Source: Thalassia testudinum (lineage: Eukaryota > Streptophyta > Magnoliopsida > Alismatales > Hydrocharitaceae). Taken from it: a stretch of 64,000 bases of DNA. The stretch is from positions 17,986,501 through 18,050,500 of the forward strand of contig JAZHRO010000024.1 of the NCBI GenBank assembly GCA_037157565.1, read 5' to 3'. Shown in pieces: positions 20,001 through 34,639 of this stretch. Each line of letters starts with the position of its first letter. Position 1 is the first letter of the stretch. The notes below the pieces were generated by a model, which did not search any database, was not told where the DNA came from, and saw only the letters and a list, made by a program, of their open reading frames with translations. Position numbers and translations under genes: made by a program.

Positions 20001-23000
20001 TCTGCACCCAATTCAAAGCTTACAATTACTATGTCATAATCGTAGGTGAAAAAAAATGGTGGAGTAACACCAGTTGAAAATGGTGAGAAGTCATTCTTCA
20101 CGTGGTGAGCTGACTTTCCGAGAATATCATTCTACATTCGATAAAAAATGATTTTTTATTTGTTGAATAACACTTTTTATTAGCTGAAAACGATGAAAAG
20201 TGATTTTTTATTTATAAAAAATAATTTTCATGTGATAAAATAATTTTCTAATGTTATAATACCATTTGTCATTAGTTAAATATTATTTTTAATCGTACTT
20301 ACCCATACTATGCAAAATACACTGCTTATACGTTAAAACCTTCTGACAGAGACAACTGAATAAAGGTAATCGTAAATATTCTTCAACAAGGATTGAGTCG
20401 GCAATACTTTTGTCTTTGCGCAGCAGAGACCCGTAATTGCATAGTGGCTAACATTTTTTTGTTGGATCCACGAACAAAAAAAATAAATATTTACCTAAAT
20501 CCAGATACAACAATTCTAATTCTCGCAAAAATATTGATTATCCATATTGGAGTCTCTTATTTTTGTGATTTTAAGGATAAGTATCTCATTTTAATGCCAT
20601 GGATGGTGTTTGCTAGTACAATATATGTATTTCTTCCGGTTAAGTTGGTATCCCAAAGGTGCAGTCGCTCGTCGAAATAGACACGATTAATGAATGTTTT
20701 TTCTCGATAAAACAGTGAATGTTGTTTTGCGCGTTCTTTTAGATGGGTCATTGGAGGTCCGTCGATCGTTTTGGGAGACGGACTGGATTATTTTGATGGG
20801 CTCTCCTCATATAATTGGGCCTGCAACATATGATGCTTTGTGGGCTTCACAATAATTACTTACTGGTCCAATTACGTTATCATAACTCGAACGCGAGTTT
20901 CTTCTGGGAAAGAAAATTGCAAACAACTCACAGGTGATGAGTTTGATGTCCAATCGAGCCGAAATTATCTTCACCTCATTCTGCAATCTAATCTTGCAAG
21001 ATAAGTGGGTTTTCGACGTTTAGATCTTTCCAGAACCCGAAGATAAACAAAAGACCTCCCTAGACAAGATGACAGAGGTTAATCTATCTATGATTTTGTT
21101 CTCAGATACCAGCAAGATCAAATATGTCAAGGCATACCCTCTAAAATTGATGGGAGTACATCCAAATGGGGTCTATTGGGGTTCACATTAGGGAAAGTGA
21201 GAAAACAGGAGCACTCTCAAATTTCTTCCAACTTGAATGCAAAGGAAATTCTCTCTATCTCTCTCTATACGGACGTGTCATTGCTTTCTGAGGAACATAA
21301 GCTATTTATTTGCTGCCTATCCCGTAATGCATGTAACACCATATTGCTTCTCAGGTAGTGGTAATTGTAATCAAATGAACGGTTGCCTAGAGATAATCTT
21401 CATGAAGCTATGTTCCCTATGAATGTGGAGGTGTAGATTAACTTGCTTGTAATTATCATCCTCTGGGAGATTGAATATAGAAGAAATTGTCCACTTGGTT
21501 ATAAAGAGAGTCGTCCACCTAGATTAGCAAGTGGGCAAAGGGTTTATACTACTTGATATATTTGTTAGACCGATGTATAGCGCCTGACTGAATCAGGAGA
21601 AATAAGACTAGGCTGACCGTCAGCTTATCAGGCGGATAGTTCCATCAGGACCTTCTAGGCTGATCCTTGGGCTTATTAGTCCTCTCTAAGCTTAGTATTG
21701 AAATTATTAAACCTAAGAAATGAACTTGGTTTTGAAGTTTCCTTCTCTCGTTAAAAGGGTCCGACAATGGACATTTAACAAACTTACTACTCGATAACTT
21801 GTATTTAAACACTTTGAGTAGTTGATTTTTGGCCTCATCGACTTGAAATCCAATGCAACATCATGGTCAACTTCTCTACGTTAGTTTGGATCCGGGTGTG
21901 AATCATTACCATTGTAATTGAACCACAAAATAGTTGCAAATATATGGGAACCAAATGTTCAACATGATCAAATGCTACTCCATAAGAGTTATATATAGAC
22001 GAATTGAAATGATTGTATGAACTTGATGAAGTCATCAGCAGGATTCTTTAACCGGAAATGACGTAACACCCCAAGAAAAGTACACATTGTAAATTAACAA
22101 AAAAAATCAGATACGTATGATTGTGTATCAAGAGCTTTAGCTCAAATATTTTGGGCTTCGGCTCCAGCCCTTACGGGGGCATCTCAATTCTCTCTCTCTC
22201 CTTCTTGCTCTGATATCTCTTCGTAGTACGCACCCATCTGGCTATATCTTTTCGTGAGCGGTGCTATTTTGGTCCTAAAAAGATGACCTCCTCCTTTTTC
22301 TTTTCTTTTTCTTTTTCTTTTTCTTTTTCTTGTTTTTGCTCTTCTTTCCACAAAAATCACACTTTTTTAGTAGCGGGCTGGAAAAGTAATTGGGCTTTGT
22401 GGGCCCAATATTCATCCCATGGGCTAAATGATGACAGCAACGAAAAACAATGTTGGCATCCAAAGCAAATCAACCGACAGGATAATTGGAACGTCGCTTC
22501 AAATTTTCGGCAGCAGATTTCTGAGAAAATAATCATTGCACAAACACACCCATTTAAATCACTGACCGACTTGGTGTGCCTTTGGAAGTGGGCCAATTCG
22601 ATAACGTATAATATCTGCTAATTTGATGGAATACCAATGAAGATATTTGTGCCCAAGTAATAAGTTGGTCGGGTCCACTGCTAGCACGAATGTTCGTGGT
22701 GGAATAATTCCCCATATGCAAAGTTCTCTAGGTAGGGAATTTCGTTGGATCATACCATCTTTAATGGTGTCCTCTCTTCCCCCGTTCCCTTTCCTTTGTT
22801 ATTTGTTAATTAATTAATAGAATCGACGTTTTTCTCTGGTCGAGCTAAACTCTCGTGGGAAACTAATTTGCCATTCCTCGTACACCAACTTTTTGAATAA
22901 TGCAAGAATAAAGACTTGAACCGTTAAAATCAAAGTGTCTCAACGTCCAACATTAAACCATGTCCGAGTAGGCTTGGGCACCAATGTTCCAAGATCCTCA

Positions 23001-26000
23001 GGAACTTAAGCAGCTCCTTAGATGGGGAATCAAAATTCTCAGAATTAACGTCGTAATCGATGACACATTTTTCATGGTGCAGATAATGCAGGAAATAGAT
23101 ATCTAGCTCAGAAAGATCCAGTAAATCCAATCTGATCAATATTATACTGACTTGCACCTTTTGCTTTTTTTTGTTTAATGGCAAATTAAAGGATAGACAT
23201 ACACGAATGGTAACCATCCAAGAACTAATTGTTGAGAGAGGAAAAATCTTAACTAAACTCAATAAGTTTAATAGGTTAAAACAACTGTGACACCTTAAAT
23301 AGTCCTAACATATAACCCTTAAAGGCTTTTAATTGGGTAAAAATCTACTATGAGAATAGGCGGTTAAGCCAACCAAACAGGTCTTCACCCACTTAACTAA
23401 TGAAAGTAGGTGACAACGGAAAGCCTAGCAGAAGTGATTTGCTAGAAGCCTTGAGCCTAGACAATTGATAACCCCGACACATTATTGGTGAACATGGTAG
23501 GCACGGGGCACACCCAATTGGTTACCATACTCAGCTAAGCACATGATCAATTGGCTAAACATTGACGGGTACACTAATTCAAGAGTTTCAACAAACATGG
23601 CTTATGTGTCCTGTAACGGTCAATGACCGATGATCGATGATCGGCCTTCAATCCACAATGTCCATGATTCGAGAATCTTGCAAATTCAAGGTTTTGAATG
23701 CTAAATGAATTGCAATCCCCATCAAGGCGAATCATGCACATGGAGAGGAAAAAGTGAGCTTTCTTGTAATAAAATTATCATATTGGAACTTCTGAAAGTT
23801 CTCTTAGGTGAAACTAAGTTGCCAAATCTACTTATGGTGTGATTTGCATTATTCTATGTGATAGGCACTTTCTCCTTGTTTTGAGAGCCCAACTGTATTC
23901 AATAAGAAAAGAAGGAAAATGCTTGATGTACATCGATTTGCACATGAAAGTGTACACACATGGCTCCCCCTATTGAAAAGAGGGGTCATGTGGCTGGTCG
24001 ATGTCATGTGTGCGTGGATGATGTTATATTTTCTGTAAGTGAATGTCAAATTCTATGTCCAAAGTAACGTACGTGTATCATTATCCCAATAAACAAGGCA
24101 CTGATCACTAATCAAACTTGATATTTAACCCCCATAGAAATCATAATTCTGCGAGAAGCTACCCAAAGTTGCTAGCTCTTACACACGACACCTTCATGGT
24201 GGAGCGACTCGAAGCGAGAGTATATCTATTGATGGTGTTACCAATTAAGGGGTTCTCATGCAGGAGCATTCTGCAGGGGTTAACAATGTAATTGTCAAAC
24301 TTTACAGGGATGCCAATGTAGAAAGTTACTCCAATATTCTTCACAGGCTTCACCTCTAACCCAAGAACTATCAACAAGAGGTCCCTCTCTAGCAAGCAAC
24401 AAACACGAATTACTTTCCTCCATGGTCTCAAAATATCCAAACTTTTAACTGTAATACACCATCATCGTCATCAATTATCAAATATTACACTTTCGAAGAT
24501 GTTCAAAATTGGCAGTATACATTACTCAAACCGGAACCATTTCTGACACTCTCTAAGCAAATTTATATACGTCGGTAAATGCTCAAGGCAGTCACCAGTC
24601 CTGTATCTGATTGTGTATATCTTTCAACCTGAGAAGACAGAAGGTGCAGAGACCCGGTGAGTGAATTCAAACCTCCCTGTACAGCACTGCACCAGTCCAA
24701 TCCACACCAACTGGAGAACGCATCCATCCACATTGATTGATGGCCTGCAAAAAATTCCAGACCTGCAAGGGAACAAAGGTAGGGGAAAGGGAAAGGGAAA
24801 GGGATCGATGCAAACAAATATTTGAAATTAAAGGGTGTGCACATGTTTGCTTCCTCTGAGGAGAGGCAGAAACAAAGGAAAAAACATGTGGCAGCAGGCA
24901 GGAGAAGAAGAAGCTTCACATTTGCTTTCTTCTCATCCCAGAACGACGGCTCCAACAGATGCCACATTGCCTCCTGCATGGAGTGATGGAGTCCCACCCA
25001 CTAATTAATCACGCGTGGAGGTGGTTTTGATCTGGGTTTGTTTCTGGCTTCTCTTGGTTGGATGGTATATTAATGAGGTTACATGCATGGTGTTTTGGTT
25101 TAAGGAACAGGAGGTAATTTAATTTAATGTGGAAAGGCTGTATGTTATGTTACAGCAGTGAAGAAGCATGTATTAAATACAGCCAAGCATCACTCAAAAC
25201 AAATGCAACGGCAGAAACATTGATTCAAATTTTCGTTAAAAATCGAGATATACCAAGTCAGTTCGCTTCAATCCGCGAGTCTCTTTTCGTTGTAACGAAT
25301 CTCGGATTTCTTTGTAACAACCTCTGTACAAGCATCTTTCGTAATTAAGATGGTGAGGTTGAATACAGATATTGCCCTACTGATTTTGTTTTGTTAGAAT
25401 AATTGGCGTCAGACGGAGAATTAATTAGTGTCTTGTTCACTTTTACAAGATCTAATTAATATGGATGGATTGCCTTTATCCACGTTAAAAAGTATTAATG
25501 CTGCCGATGTGGGTCAGTTGAGGCAAATTGGCAAGTAGTTCTATCTACTGGGTTTGAATTCAAGTAGACAAGTTCACGAAATTAACGAGAACTAATAGGT
25601 TCTTTTAGGTTAGGATCAATTATGTGATCTGTAGTTTGGTTCACATGGATTATAAGCTTATAGTCTTTCTCAAAATGCTGGTTCAGATGAAAGAAGAACT
25701 AAAAATATGAAGTGGGGCATCGAAGATTGAGGAAGAAATCGAAGAATGAGGCGATTCGAAAGGAGAGGTTCAAAGAATTGAATAATCACATAAAGTATTT
25801 ATTTCATTTTTATGGTATTTATAGTTTAATTCATCTTCATTTCCTCGCAAGATAAACCCCAATTGCATCACGCGTGCTCTTATGTATGTTGTTTAACAAC
25901 CTTTTTGATACTTGTGCAATTATAACTATAATGCCCAGTTTGCTGTGGTCTAATCAAAGTTCAGATTCCTGAGCTCAACAAATTAGACCCAAAGATGCAT

Positions 26001-26106
26001 GTGCCCTTTGAGATTAACTTGTAAATGCACACGAGATACCGTATTTAAGTTAGATACCGCACAACCTAGTTTTTTAATTTATGGTGCCCTTGTGTGGGGT
26101 CTTCGC

Positions 26107-26126
26107 TTTTTTTTTTTTTTTTTTTT
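26107..26126. repeat. T20 homopolymer
   Basis: Twenty consecutive T. It could be the poly(A) tail of a minus-strand retroposed sequence, but no flanking duplication or recognisable body was found. Confidence 0.7.
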
Positions 26127-29100
26127 GATGACTTGAAATCCCTTGCAAGCAAACTGGGGTCTTCTCATGCAATTTTGTGACTTTACAAATGAATATAAAA
26201 AATCGAATGTGATTAGTTGGTACTTTTTAGGGAAGTGCTTGCTTAGAAATTTTTTTGTTGAAAACAAACTTGTTTCATAGAAGTTGCCCATGAACATGGA
26301 GAATTTTGTGGAAATGCAGTTCCCCTACTAGAACATATCTTTCTCCAACATCCAAAGGCATCTTTTTCTTAGCAAAAATTTGCTTCCTGGCTAAGTAAAC
26401 CTCTCAACTTCCACCACTCTGAACTGAAACCCTAGTTATAATTGTTGCTATTATTATTAGTTTTTTCAGATCCCTCACCAAAAAGAGTCACATGAAACAA
26501 TGCCATTTGACTCCCCCTTGTCATTGATACTTACACACAAACATGTGTACATACATACCGAAGGTTCTAATCCTCTTCCTGATCAGATCAACCTGCATGG
26601 TCCACCCCACTTTGCCAGCCAACCCTTTCACTTCACTCCAACCCCCACCACTGAAGACGCACACCATCAATATTTCTGGCCTTAAGTGGTGCTCCTCCCA
26701 CCATCATGTGTAGCCATATCTACCCACCTAGAACCAGCAGCAAGAATCAAATGCCACCAGCATCCCATCCCTATGCATGGGGGTTCATAGAGCTTTACAG
26801 CTCCATGGAGTCAGTTCAGAGGGGCCCATATATGCAACGTAATAACATTTGCCATCCTTTTAATATATACAAGGAAAAAGGTAAAGAAAAGTGCTGCTTC
26901 CCACCTAATTTGGATTACCTTCTCTTACAATCAACTCTTGAATCAACTTCTACCGTCTACTGTAGGAAGAAGGAGCATAAGTCAAGGAAGTATACCAAGT
27001 AATGTTCCTGACAATTAGGGATTATTACTGGTATAATGTGACAATTAAGTAAGAGATATTACTTCGCATATGTCAAGGAAGTGTCCTGACTTATGTGCTT
27101 TTGCAAATATTTACTCAAGGATGGTGACAAATATTTTCTTTCTCATGGACAGTCCCTAATTTACATTATAAGTTAGGTTACTTTTCGCTGGGGATATAAG
27201 TTAGGAACAGCTCAAGGACATTAAACACTTGCATAAAGGTTTTGACCTATATGCCTTGGCTTATGAAGCTGTTTCTTATAGTGTTTCATGGAAACAAGCA
27301 AGTAAATGTAAGAAATTAGAAAGTTTCTTCTCCAATGTGAACAAGAAGTTGTTAGCTTCCTGAAAGATGCCTGACACTAATTAGGTGAGTTCTCGTCTCT
27401 CGCCGAACACCGTCAAAATCCTCTCCTCCTTCTCGCAAGGATGCTACAATAATATTCTCTCTTCGTCTCAACGGTGTTGTTAGGCTTGTAGTTTCGACAT
27501 GGTTCGAGTCCAAGAAATCATCACAAACCGATTTCGCGATCGGCCTAAGTTAGTTTGGATTGTCATCAACGGAATCAAAACACGATGAGCAACATTTTTG
27601 CAATGTGGGTATCTATTATTTGCTCGGTGCCATGTCAACAAGCTTTCAAATAGAAGTGACCACCCTAGACTCTACTTGGTTAACACCCCACCGATAACTG
27701 TCCAGATGTAAGCAAACCATCCAATTGCTAATTAACTTAATTACCTAATGGTACGATCACAGTAACAAGTGTGAAGATATAAGCAAAGCTGAATATGGAT
27801 GTTACCTAAGAATATATATGATCATAAATATCTCTTTATTGCCCATGATTTCTATGGATCCCACCTCCACAAAAGTGGTATCCACCCTAAATTGAGCTGA
27901 GTAAGTTCGGATTTGGATCGTTACAATCTGTCTACATATGGCCAAAATTGATCCTCTCCGAGCATTTGTGATGTGATATGATATGATATGATCTCATTAG
28001 GTAAATCATTCCATACTTTGTGTGTACTGCTTTTCAACGAATAGCACATGGGGTTGAGCAGAAGTGGTGGCCGGTAATTAAAAGCCCATCTCTTTTCAAA
28101 CATTAAGTAATCTTGGATTCTAATGAAAAATGTACCCGTTTAAAATGGTATATGATTGCAGCCTTGAAGGGCATCTTTGCTCTAAATAGTTCAAAGCACT
28201 GCACACCAAAGTAAAAAAATGCCTCCAGATGCAGGGAAAGTGCCCTGCAATTCAGCAAAAGATGCTTTCAGTTTGGTGACATACAACTAGCCAATACGTA
28301 AAACAGCTTCTCCCACCAAGGTTGTCATTTCACATTTGTGGTGCATTTATTGAAGTGGCATTTATCCGGGGGAGGATATTTTCTCAAGGGAACTTGACGT
28401 CGTTGATCTCACTGAGCAACGTCAACCAACACCAAACTGAAGTATGTCTTGAACAATTTCACATTCTTAGAAACCGACGAGGAAAAGGAAATCTCTGAAT
28501 AAGTTGAAATTAGTAAGGCGTCGCAAAAAGTTCAGGAAGAGGCTCAAAGAGGTCCGTTGGATGAAAAAGGTGAAGAACCTAACCGGACAAGATTCGACTA
28601 CAGAGACGAGAGGGACAACCGCCCAATAATTAGACGGACCACTACCGAAAACCCAGCTCAACAAATGTTTTTTTAGTCGGATATTTACCTTAATCAATCA
28701 TGAAAAGCCCATTATATCTCCTTAATTCGATGTAGGTGGATAGGCGAAGCATATGATCTCCTTATTTCGACGTGGCGAATCGCATAATCTGCACCTGCAA
28801 CTAATGCGATGATTGACTTTTTCAAATCGGGTTAAATTTACGAAGGGATAATTATCTTGCCTCTTCTCACAGATGAGTTAATTATGTCATTCTGTAAAGA
28901 TGAGATTAAAGAGTTCATGCATCCATCGGGCATATATGTGCCTATATGAGCTTCCTGAAAAACGCTATTCTATGCTACTTAATTGACAATGGCCCTGACC
29001 TTTTTTTTCTTTTTACTTCGTGGTCTACGATCTCATTTAAGTAAATTAAATTAAATGGGCTATCCCTCACATACAAATCCTATGGATAATGTAAGGATAG

Positions 29101-29514
29101 GAAGCGCAAATCTAAAGAAGCTTATTTTCTCACGTATTTTGTCACGTACCAAAATATCTGCAAGTTTTTAATATATTTTCTTATAATATAATAAATTAAT
29201 TACGATCTTAAGTTTTATCCCTTATCATATGTGACGAATCACACCTTCACTCACATCTTAAGATGTCATCAATTTCCTTAGGATCAGGTTTCGCAAAATC
29301 AAAATAAGATTGGCATCCTGTAGAAACTAAAGCTGGTGACATAAGATATAGCTTAATTAACACTTATAACTAGTTGAATTTTGATTGAATTGATCAAAAT
29401 CAACCATTCAAAATACTTATACCTAGGTCATTAAACATAATCGTCAAATGTTCAATTTCCTTAGTTCGCAATGTGATATTATTTTTGCAGAGATGTTATA
29501 AAATGTAGGCATCC

Positions 29515-29575
29515 TATATATATATACACACATATATATATATATATATATACACATATATATATATATATATAG
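29515..29575. repeat. TA-rich microsatellite with CACA interruptions
   Basis: Sixty bases of TATATA with two ACACA-type interruptions. Confidence 0.9.
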
Positions 29576-30480
29576 CAACAAAAAAATCCTTAATTAGAGG
29601 TACATGGAAACTCCTCACATGTGAGATTAGTGATGCATGCCCGTGATATTTACATGAAAATAAAGACTTTCATCTTATAAGATTCAATCTAGATTCGAGA
29701 GTCTCTATTCCTGAATTGAATTGGAGGATTGGTATGTAAGGGTTGCTAATTTCTCTTTAACTTGCCCAAATCGACTTCTTAGTCATCAAGAAGACATTTC
29801 CCGTGAGAGCTCTTCTTGTTTCTTCCTTAATTAATAAGACTTGATTGTCCTTTCCTTTCTCCCTCATCGTGGTTTCCAGAGTCTGATGAACAACTTTCTA
29901 AACATTCCCGCTAGAAAGGCCGGACGATAACTTTCAATTCACTCCCATGTTAATATCGAGATCTCACGTAGCTATAAGGATTTTATCAAAGACGTATGTG
30001 CTTCGATATTGTATATATATTTGTCAAATTATTTGAGATTATTTTCAAAGCAATATCAAAGGACTAACATTTTTATATTTAATATAGTACATTGTTAGGG
30101 AATCACATTGTAGAATCAGGGATCGAGTGGTGCCCACCTTTAGGGTATGCCGATGTATTTAAATATTATATTTGATATTTGTCATTATCATATGAAATTT
30201 AAAAAAGATCACATATTTTTAATAATACATGTGATGAAATTTATTCTTCATCAAAAATTAATAAATTATTAAAAAAATTTATATATAAATAAAAATAATA
30301 TGTGATATTTTAAATACCAATATGATGTTTGATTTAGAATTAAAAATTATTAATAATATTATAAAAATTACTACTAATAGTTGATTTAAATACAATTCAG
30401 AATTAAAAAACGTTAGAAATATTTTAAAAATCATCGATTATATTTCATTTAAATGAAAAATTTACGTATGATATTTAATG

Positions 30481-31284
30481 TAAGGATGCGGGTTGAAAAT
30501 CATAAAAGTTGATGTAAAAGTTAATGTGCAACAGTATGAACGTGTTTCCAACCTGTGTCCCTCTTTTTCATACAAAAAAAATGTTGACACATGGTGGGAT
30601 CTACTACTATTGAAATCAATAATAAATCACTTTTATATAGGTGTAAACCACTCAAATCACCTTCGGAACTACTTTGCATCTTCAAAATAATTTTGTACAG
30701 GTGTGCAATCTTACTTTGAACTATTTTGTACCGGTGCAATATTACCTTGCACCGGTGTAAAATAAGATTTTACCTGTGTAAAATTAAATTCCAAATGTTT
30801 CTTCAGCTACAACAAGAAATTTTACACTTGAAAAATGATTTTTCAATCCTAGGGTTTAGAGTTTAATCTTTAGTGTTTAGGGTTTAGTTCCTAAATTCTA
30901 AGGTGAAAATCATCTTTTAAGTGAAAAATCAATTCTCATACGTGAAATCACTTTCCATAAACCTAAATTCAACCCAAAATCCTAAACTCATATGTCAAAA
31001 TCAATTTGGAAAAGTGAAACCACCCTTGAAATAATTTTACACCGATATAAAATGAGATTACATTTACATCAGTACAAAAATACCTTAGAATAATTTATCA
31101 CCAATGTAAAATTATTTATCACACGTACATTTTATGTTAAAGTGATGTGATAATTTTTAAAATTATATTATTTTATTTTTTTATATTAAATATCAATTAT
31201 CAAATGAATCGATATTTCAAACGGTATATAAAATATAAAAGTAGCATATATAAATTTTTTCATGTCAACTTTTACGTCCTTACC
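30481..31284. mobile_element. Candidate AT-rich MITE
   Basis: The ends carry imperfect inverted repeats: GTAAGGATG...GATGTAAAAGTTAATGTG on the left (30481-30530) and, reversed, GTAAGGACGTAAAAGTTGACATG on the right (ending near 31277). The inside is non-coding, very AT-rich, and has repeated TGTAAAAT/CACCGGTGTAAAAT motifs on both strands. A clear target duplication was not found, so the boundaries are uncertain. Confidence 0.35.
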
Positions 31285-33000
31285 TATATTTTTCCTACTT
31301 TTTAATTTAATTTAAATAAAAGACTAATCGATATTTCGTTCCTGTGGGAGGGTTGTGGATGAATGGCGGTGTAGAGTCCACCAAGTCCACGATTTACTAA
31401 AAGAAAAATAGACAATAACGTATCCTTTTTACGGCACTCAACACAAAAGAAATTTCTGAATGGATTTACATGACGACGGAGGTTCGGGAATGGATTGCAC
31501 AGAGACAATAATTCTGAATTTAGCAAATACATTGTGTTGGTGGGAGGGTACCTCCTCACCCACTTTTCCCAAATAGGCCCAGGCAAACAGCAAAGATTTT
31601 AGGAACCCAAAAGAACAAAGTTGAGAAATAATTAGTTGGGTTATTTTCACGTTTCTAGTTAGGCAAGGTGAAAGTAAGGTTTGATACAGGTTTCTTCCTC
31701 TTACGGTGACAAACAATTTTTGGAATGACTCTTCCTCAAGTCTATATATGTTCCATGACTTAGTTTGCACCGATTTAGCTCTAGCTTGTGACTATAAATT
31801 AGGCCAATTGACCATTCATTACTTAAGCGCAATGCTAATTGATAGGGCCTCCAGGAGAAGTGCCACGGGATTCCTCTTTGCGTCCCTCTTTTTCAACTCA
31901 TTAGATAGAAAGAAATTGTGTGCCATGAAGCGTGTAATTTATCCAAGATTTCCACCTTATGTTCTTCTCATGAACTACCTCTCTTGGTGAACTAAAATAG
32001 AAAGAAATTGATTGGCTCTAAGGGCGGGCCAATCGCCAATCAATGCCACATGACATCCGCCTCTCTTTCACCCACCACCATAATCGAGGGAAAGATACAT
32101 CATTATGCCAACATGATCAAATGATACAAATTTTTAATCTTGATAGGAGAAATTTAAGTTTTAATCATCATCATTACATATCATAGAGTATTAACGACAA
32201 CGTTTATTTTGAACGGAAGAGATAAATAATCTTTAAATTTATCTCTTTACATTTGTCAAGATCCAAATAAAAAACCTACTATTTTTATTAAGATGATATG
32301 AATCTACTTATCTACTGATCTATCGTACAAACTCTTTCAGGAAAGACTAATGTGTGAGAGATAAAGCGAGATTCCTCTGGCCTAACAGGGCTCACCATCA
32401 AAAAGAAAATAAAAATATAGAGGGTATATCCTTTTGCCCTTCTGAGTATAATCAGACAATAAAAACTCCTGATGTTTGATAAGTGGAAATTAGATTCGAA
32501 TCACCTTTTTTGTATTACCTGAAGGATTGGCAATGATGGAGACAGACCAATGTCTACCAATTTGCTTGTATCAGATGCGGGAGCATAAAAAACTAAAGAG
32601 AAAGAAAAAGTTATCCGTTCCTGTGAGTCGGAAGTTCCACCGTTTGAGATTTGAAGATAACAAGCAAAGCACTAAATTTTTATGTTTTAATTACTCGTCT
32701 CTTGTTTTATGCCAACTAATACAAACTCACAACTGACAGGGATAAAATGTTCGTATGTCAGTACGAATATTTGGAGTTTGGAGATGAAATTATTTCAAGT
32801 TAAATGAGCCACTTTCATAGTGTTGAGGTTCATGAAATTCGGCATCGCTTTGTATAAGATCCACATTTCGATGCAGCTTTCTCTAAAGTTTATTGTCCTT
32901 GCACAGAAATCAACATCTTATTTTATATATATGTGTCTGAAAATATTGAAAAATATGGGATATCCTCGTATAAACCATGGAGATGTTTAAAAAATTAGAG
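31285..33000. other. Intergenic, no gene recognised
   Basis: AT-rich sequence with short unrelated open frames on both strands. I see nothing else I can support. Confidence 0.5.
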
Positions 33001-33164
33001 AAATTTATATTTATCTCCTTAAAAATTTGTATATATTACTAATGCATCTTTCTCTTTCTTTCTCTCTTTCACACCTCTCTCTCTCCTCCCAAACCTTCTC
33101 TAACCAGTCCACGATCACCAGCAACCAACCACATCCACCACCCCCACCATCACACCACCGAGAA

Positions 33165-33190
33165 AAGGAGGAGGAGGAGGAGGAGGAGGA
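33165..33190. repeat. AGG microsatellite
   Basis: About nine AGG/GAG triplets following a CT-rich run (33045-33090). A short open frame through it encodes Glu repeats but has no other support. Confidence 0.85.
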
Positions 33191-33315
33191 CGTGAAGGTG
33201 CAACCCATCACAACACCAAGGGGCCCTCACCAAGATTAATGGAGGACTTCCTGCCCATGTGCAACAACTGTGCCATGGTCAATAGTGGCTTTATCAAAGA
33301 GCTCAAGGTGAGCGG

Positions 33316-33362
33316 TGTTGACCTCAATGACCCCCTTGGAGCACCAAGTGCCTCTTCAGCTC
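33316..33362. repeat. Duplicated segment, intact copy
   Basis: The segment reading TTGACCTCAATGACCCCC then GGAGCACCAAGTGCCTCTTC recurs in diverged form split between 34010-34036 and 34612-34635. It serves as the empty-site reference for the insertion at 34036-34611. Confidence 0.6.
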
Positions 33363-34035
33363 CCCTCACCTCTACGTCGTGGTCAATGTGGCCTCGCCAC
33401 AGAGCTCAAGGCGAGCAGTGCCCAATCCGAGAGTCTAACAACTGATCACACAAGGGACACAAGATTAGTAACTTTGTTCCACCTGTACAGTGTATATTTG
33501 AGGAGGGAATCTAACCCTCAAGAATGCACTAAAATTTCTCTTTAGTACAATATAGGTGATTACCCATTTTGTGTATACAATGGACCCTTTTTATAGGAAG
33601 TTTAAGGCCCTAATTATTACACATAAGCATTTATTCTTCAAGGAGAGTAATCGTTTTTTCTACTTCCCTATGTCCTACTTCGTCTCTGCGACATTTCAAC
33701 TTTCAAGTCAACATTGCTTAGGCTTTGTTGTCCTGGTGATTAGGCATGGTGCCTCGCTCAGAGATCGAGCTGGCTTCTCACCAAGCAGCTTGGACGGACC
33801 TGCTTCACTCTGTAGGAGTTCCCTTCTTGGCTCCATTTGTAGGTTTTTGGCTAGTTCTGTCGCTCAAGGATTCTAGCTGGCTGCTTCTTCCGACAAACTT
33901 GCTACGAAATTACTTCTTTTACACCTTGAGCTAGCTCATTCTTTAATCTCTTGCGCTTGTTAGGTTGTTCGTTTGGACCTCACTTTTCTCCCCTCGTCAA
34001 GCGTCAACCTCGACGACCCCCTCTAGAGCACTAAG

Positions 34036-34611
34036 TAGGGTGGAGCACTAAGCCAAGCCAGCACAAATTTTATATGAATCGAGCCTAAGCCTTGATTCTT
34101 ATGACAATATGAGTTTAGGCCTAGCTTGGCTTAAACCAAAAAAGCCCAAAGAGGTCTGTTAGGCCCAAATCCGTTCATAGTAGAATCTATGAAGTTATAA
34201 AATTATCATGGAAGTATTACTATATTTTGTTCAATTAGAAGAATCATTGAATTATAACCATCCAATTCTAACTTTAAATTGAGCCTTAACGATCTTGATC
34301 AAGCTTTACTTAGATAATAATAAAAGATGGTCCTTGGCCTACTTAGGTAGGCCCTATTTAAAAATTCACTAAAATAGGACCTAACAGATTTTGTAGGTCT
34401 TAATGAGCTTTTCTAAGCCTAACCCAAAGATTTGACCCAAAAATTGAAATCAAACCTAGCCCGACCTAACTTTGATCCTACAAACATGAGCCTTGCATCA
34501 AGCTCAAGTCTTGATTTGGTAGAAATTTTGAGCCTTCAACCCAACCTAAGGCCCAATATTTAAAATGAGTCTTTTAAGGTTTAGGCTAGGTCGAGCTGAG
34601 TCCAACACAAC
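34036..34611. mobile_element. Candidate hAT-like MITE
   Basis: A 576-bp insert splits the second copy of the segment at 33316. The flanks AGCACTAAG (34027-34035) and AGCACCAAG (34612-34620) look like an 8-9 bp target duplication with one change. The insert begins TAGGGTGG and is filled with degenerate AAGCCTAA/GGCCTAGCTTGGC motifs on both strands, a composition I associate with plant hAT-type MITEs. Terminal inverted repeats are weak, so the superfamily is tentative. Confidence 0.45.
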
Positions 34612-34639
34612 AGCACCAAGTGCCTCTTCAGCTTTCCTT

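Larger units (their letters stand above)
20001..30480. other. AT-rich intergenic DNA, no gene recognised
   Basis: Open frames are all under 150 residues, lack domains I recognise, and mostly look random. The longest, on the minus strand at 24563-24997, has a hydrophobic segment but no family resemblance. Simple repeats include TTTTTC runs (22288-22336), GGGAAA repeats (24780-24803), T20 (26107-26126), GATAT repeats (27965-27992) and TA/CA repeats (29515-29575). The stretch could contain distant regulatory DNA or old unrecognised transposons. Confidence 0.5.

Noticed and set aside
22930..23262. 110-residue minus-strand frame
   Set aside because: No recognisable family, composition bias or neighbouring exon to support it.
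24563..24997. 144-residue minus-strand frame with a hydrophobic segment
   Set aside because: No family resemblance; partly built on a GGGAAA microsatellite (PFPFPF).
30841..30900. Telomere-like GGGTTTAG units
   Set aside because: Only a few degenerate, irregularly spaced units; insufficient for an interstitial telomeric array.
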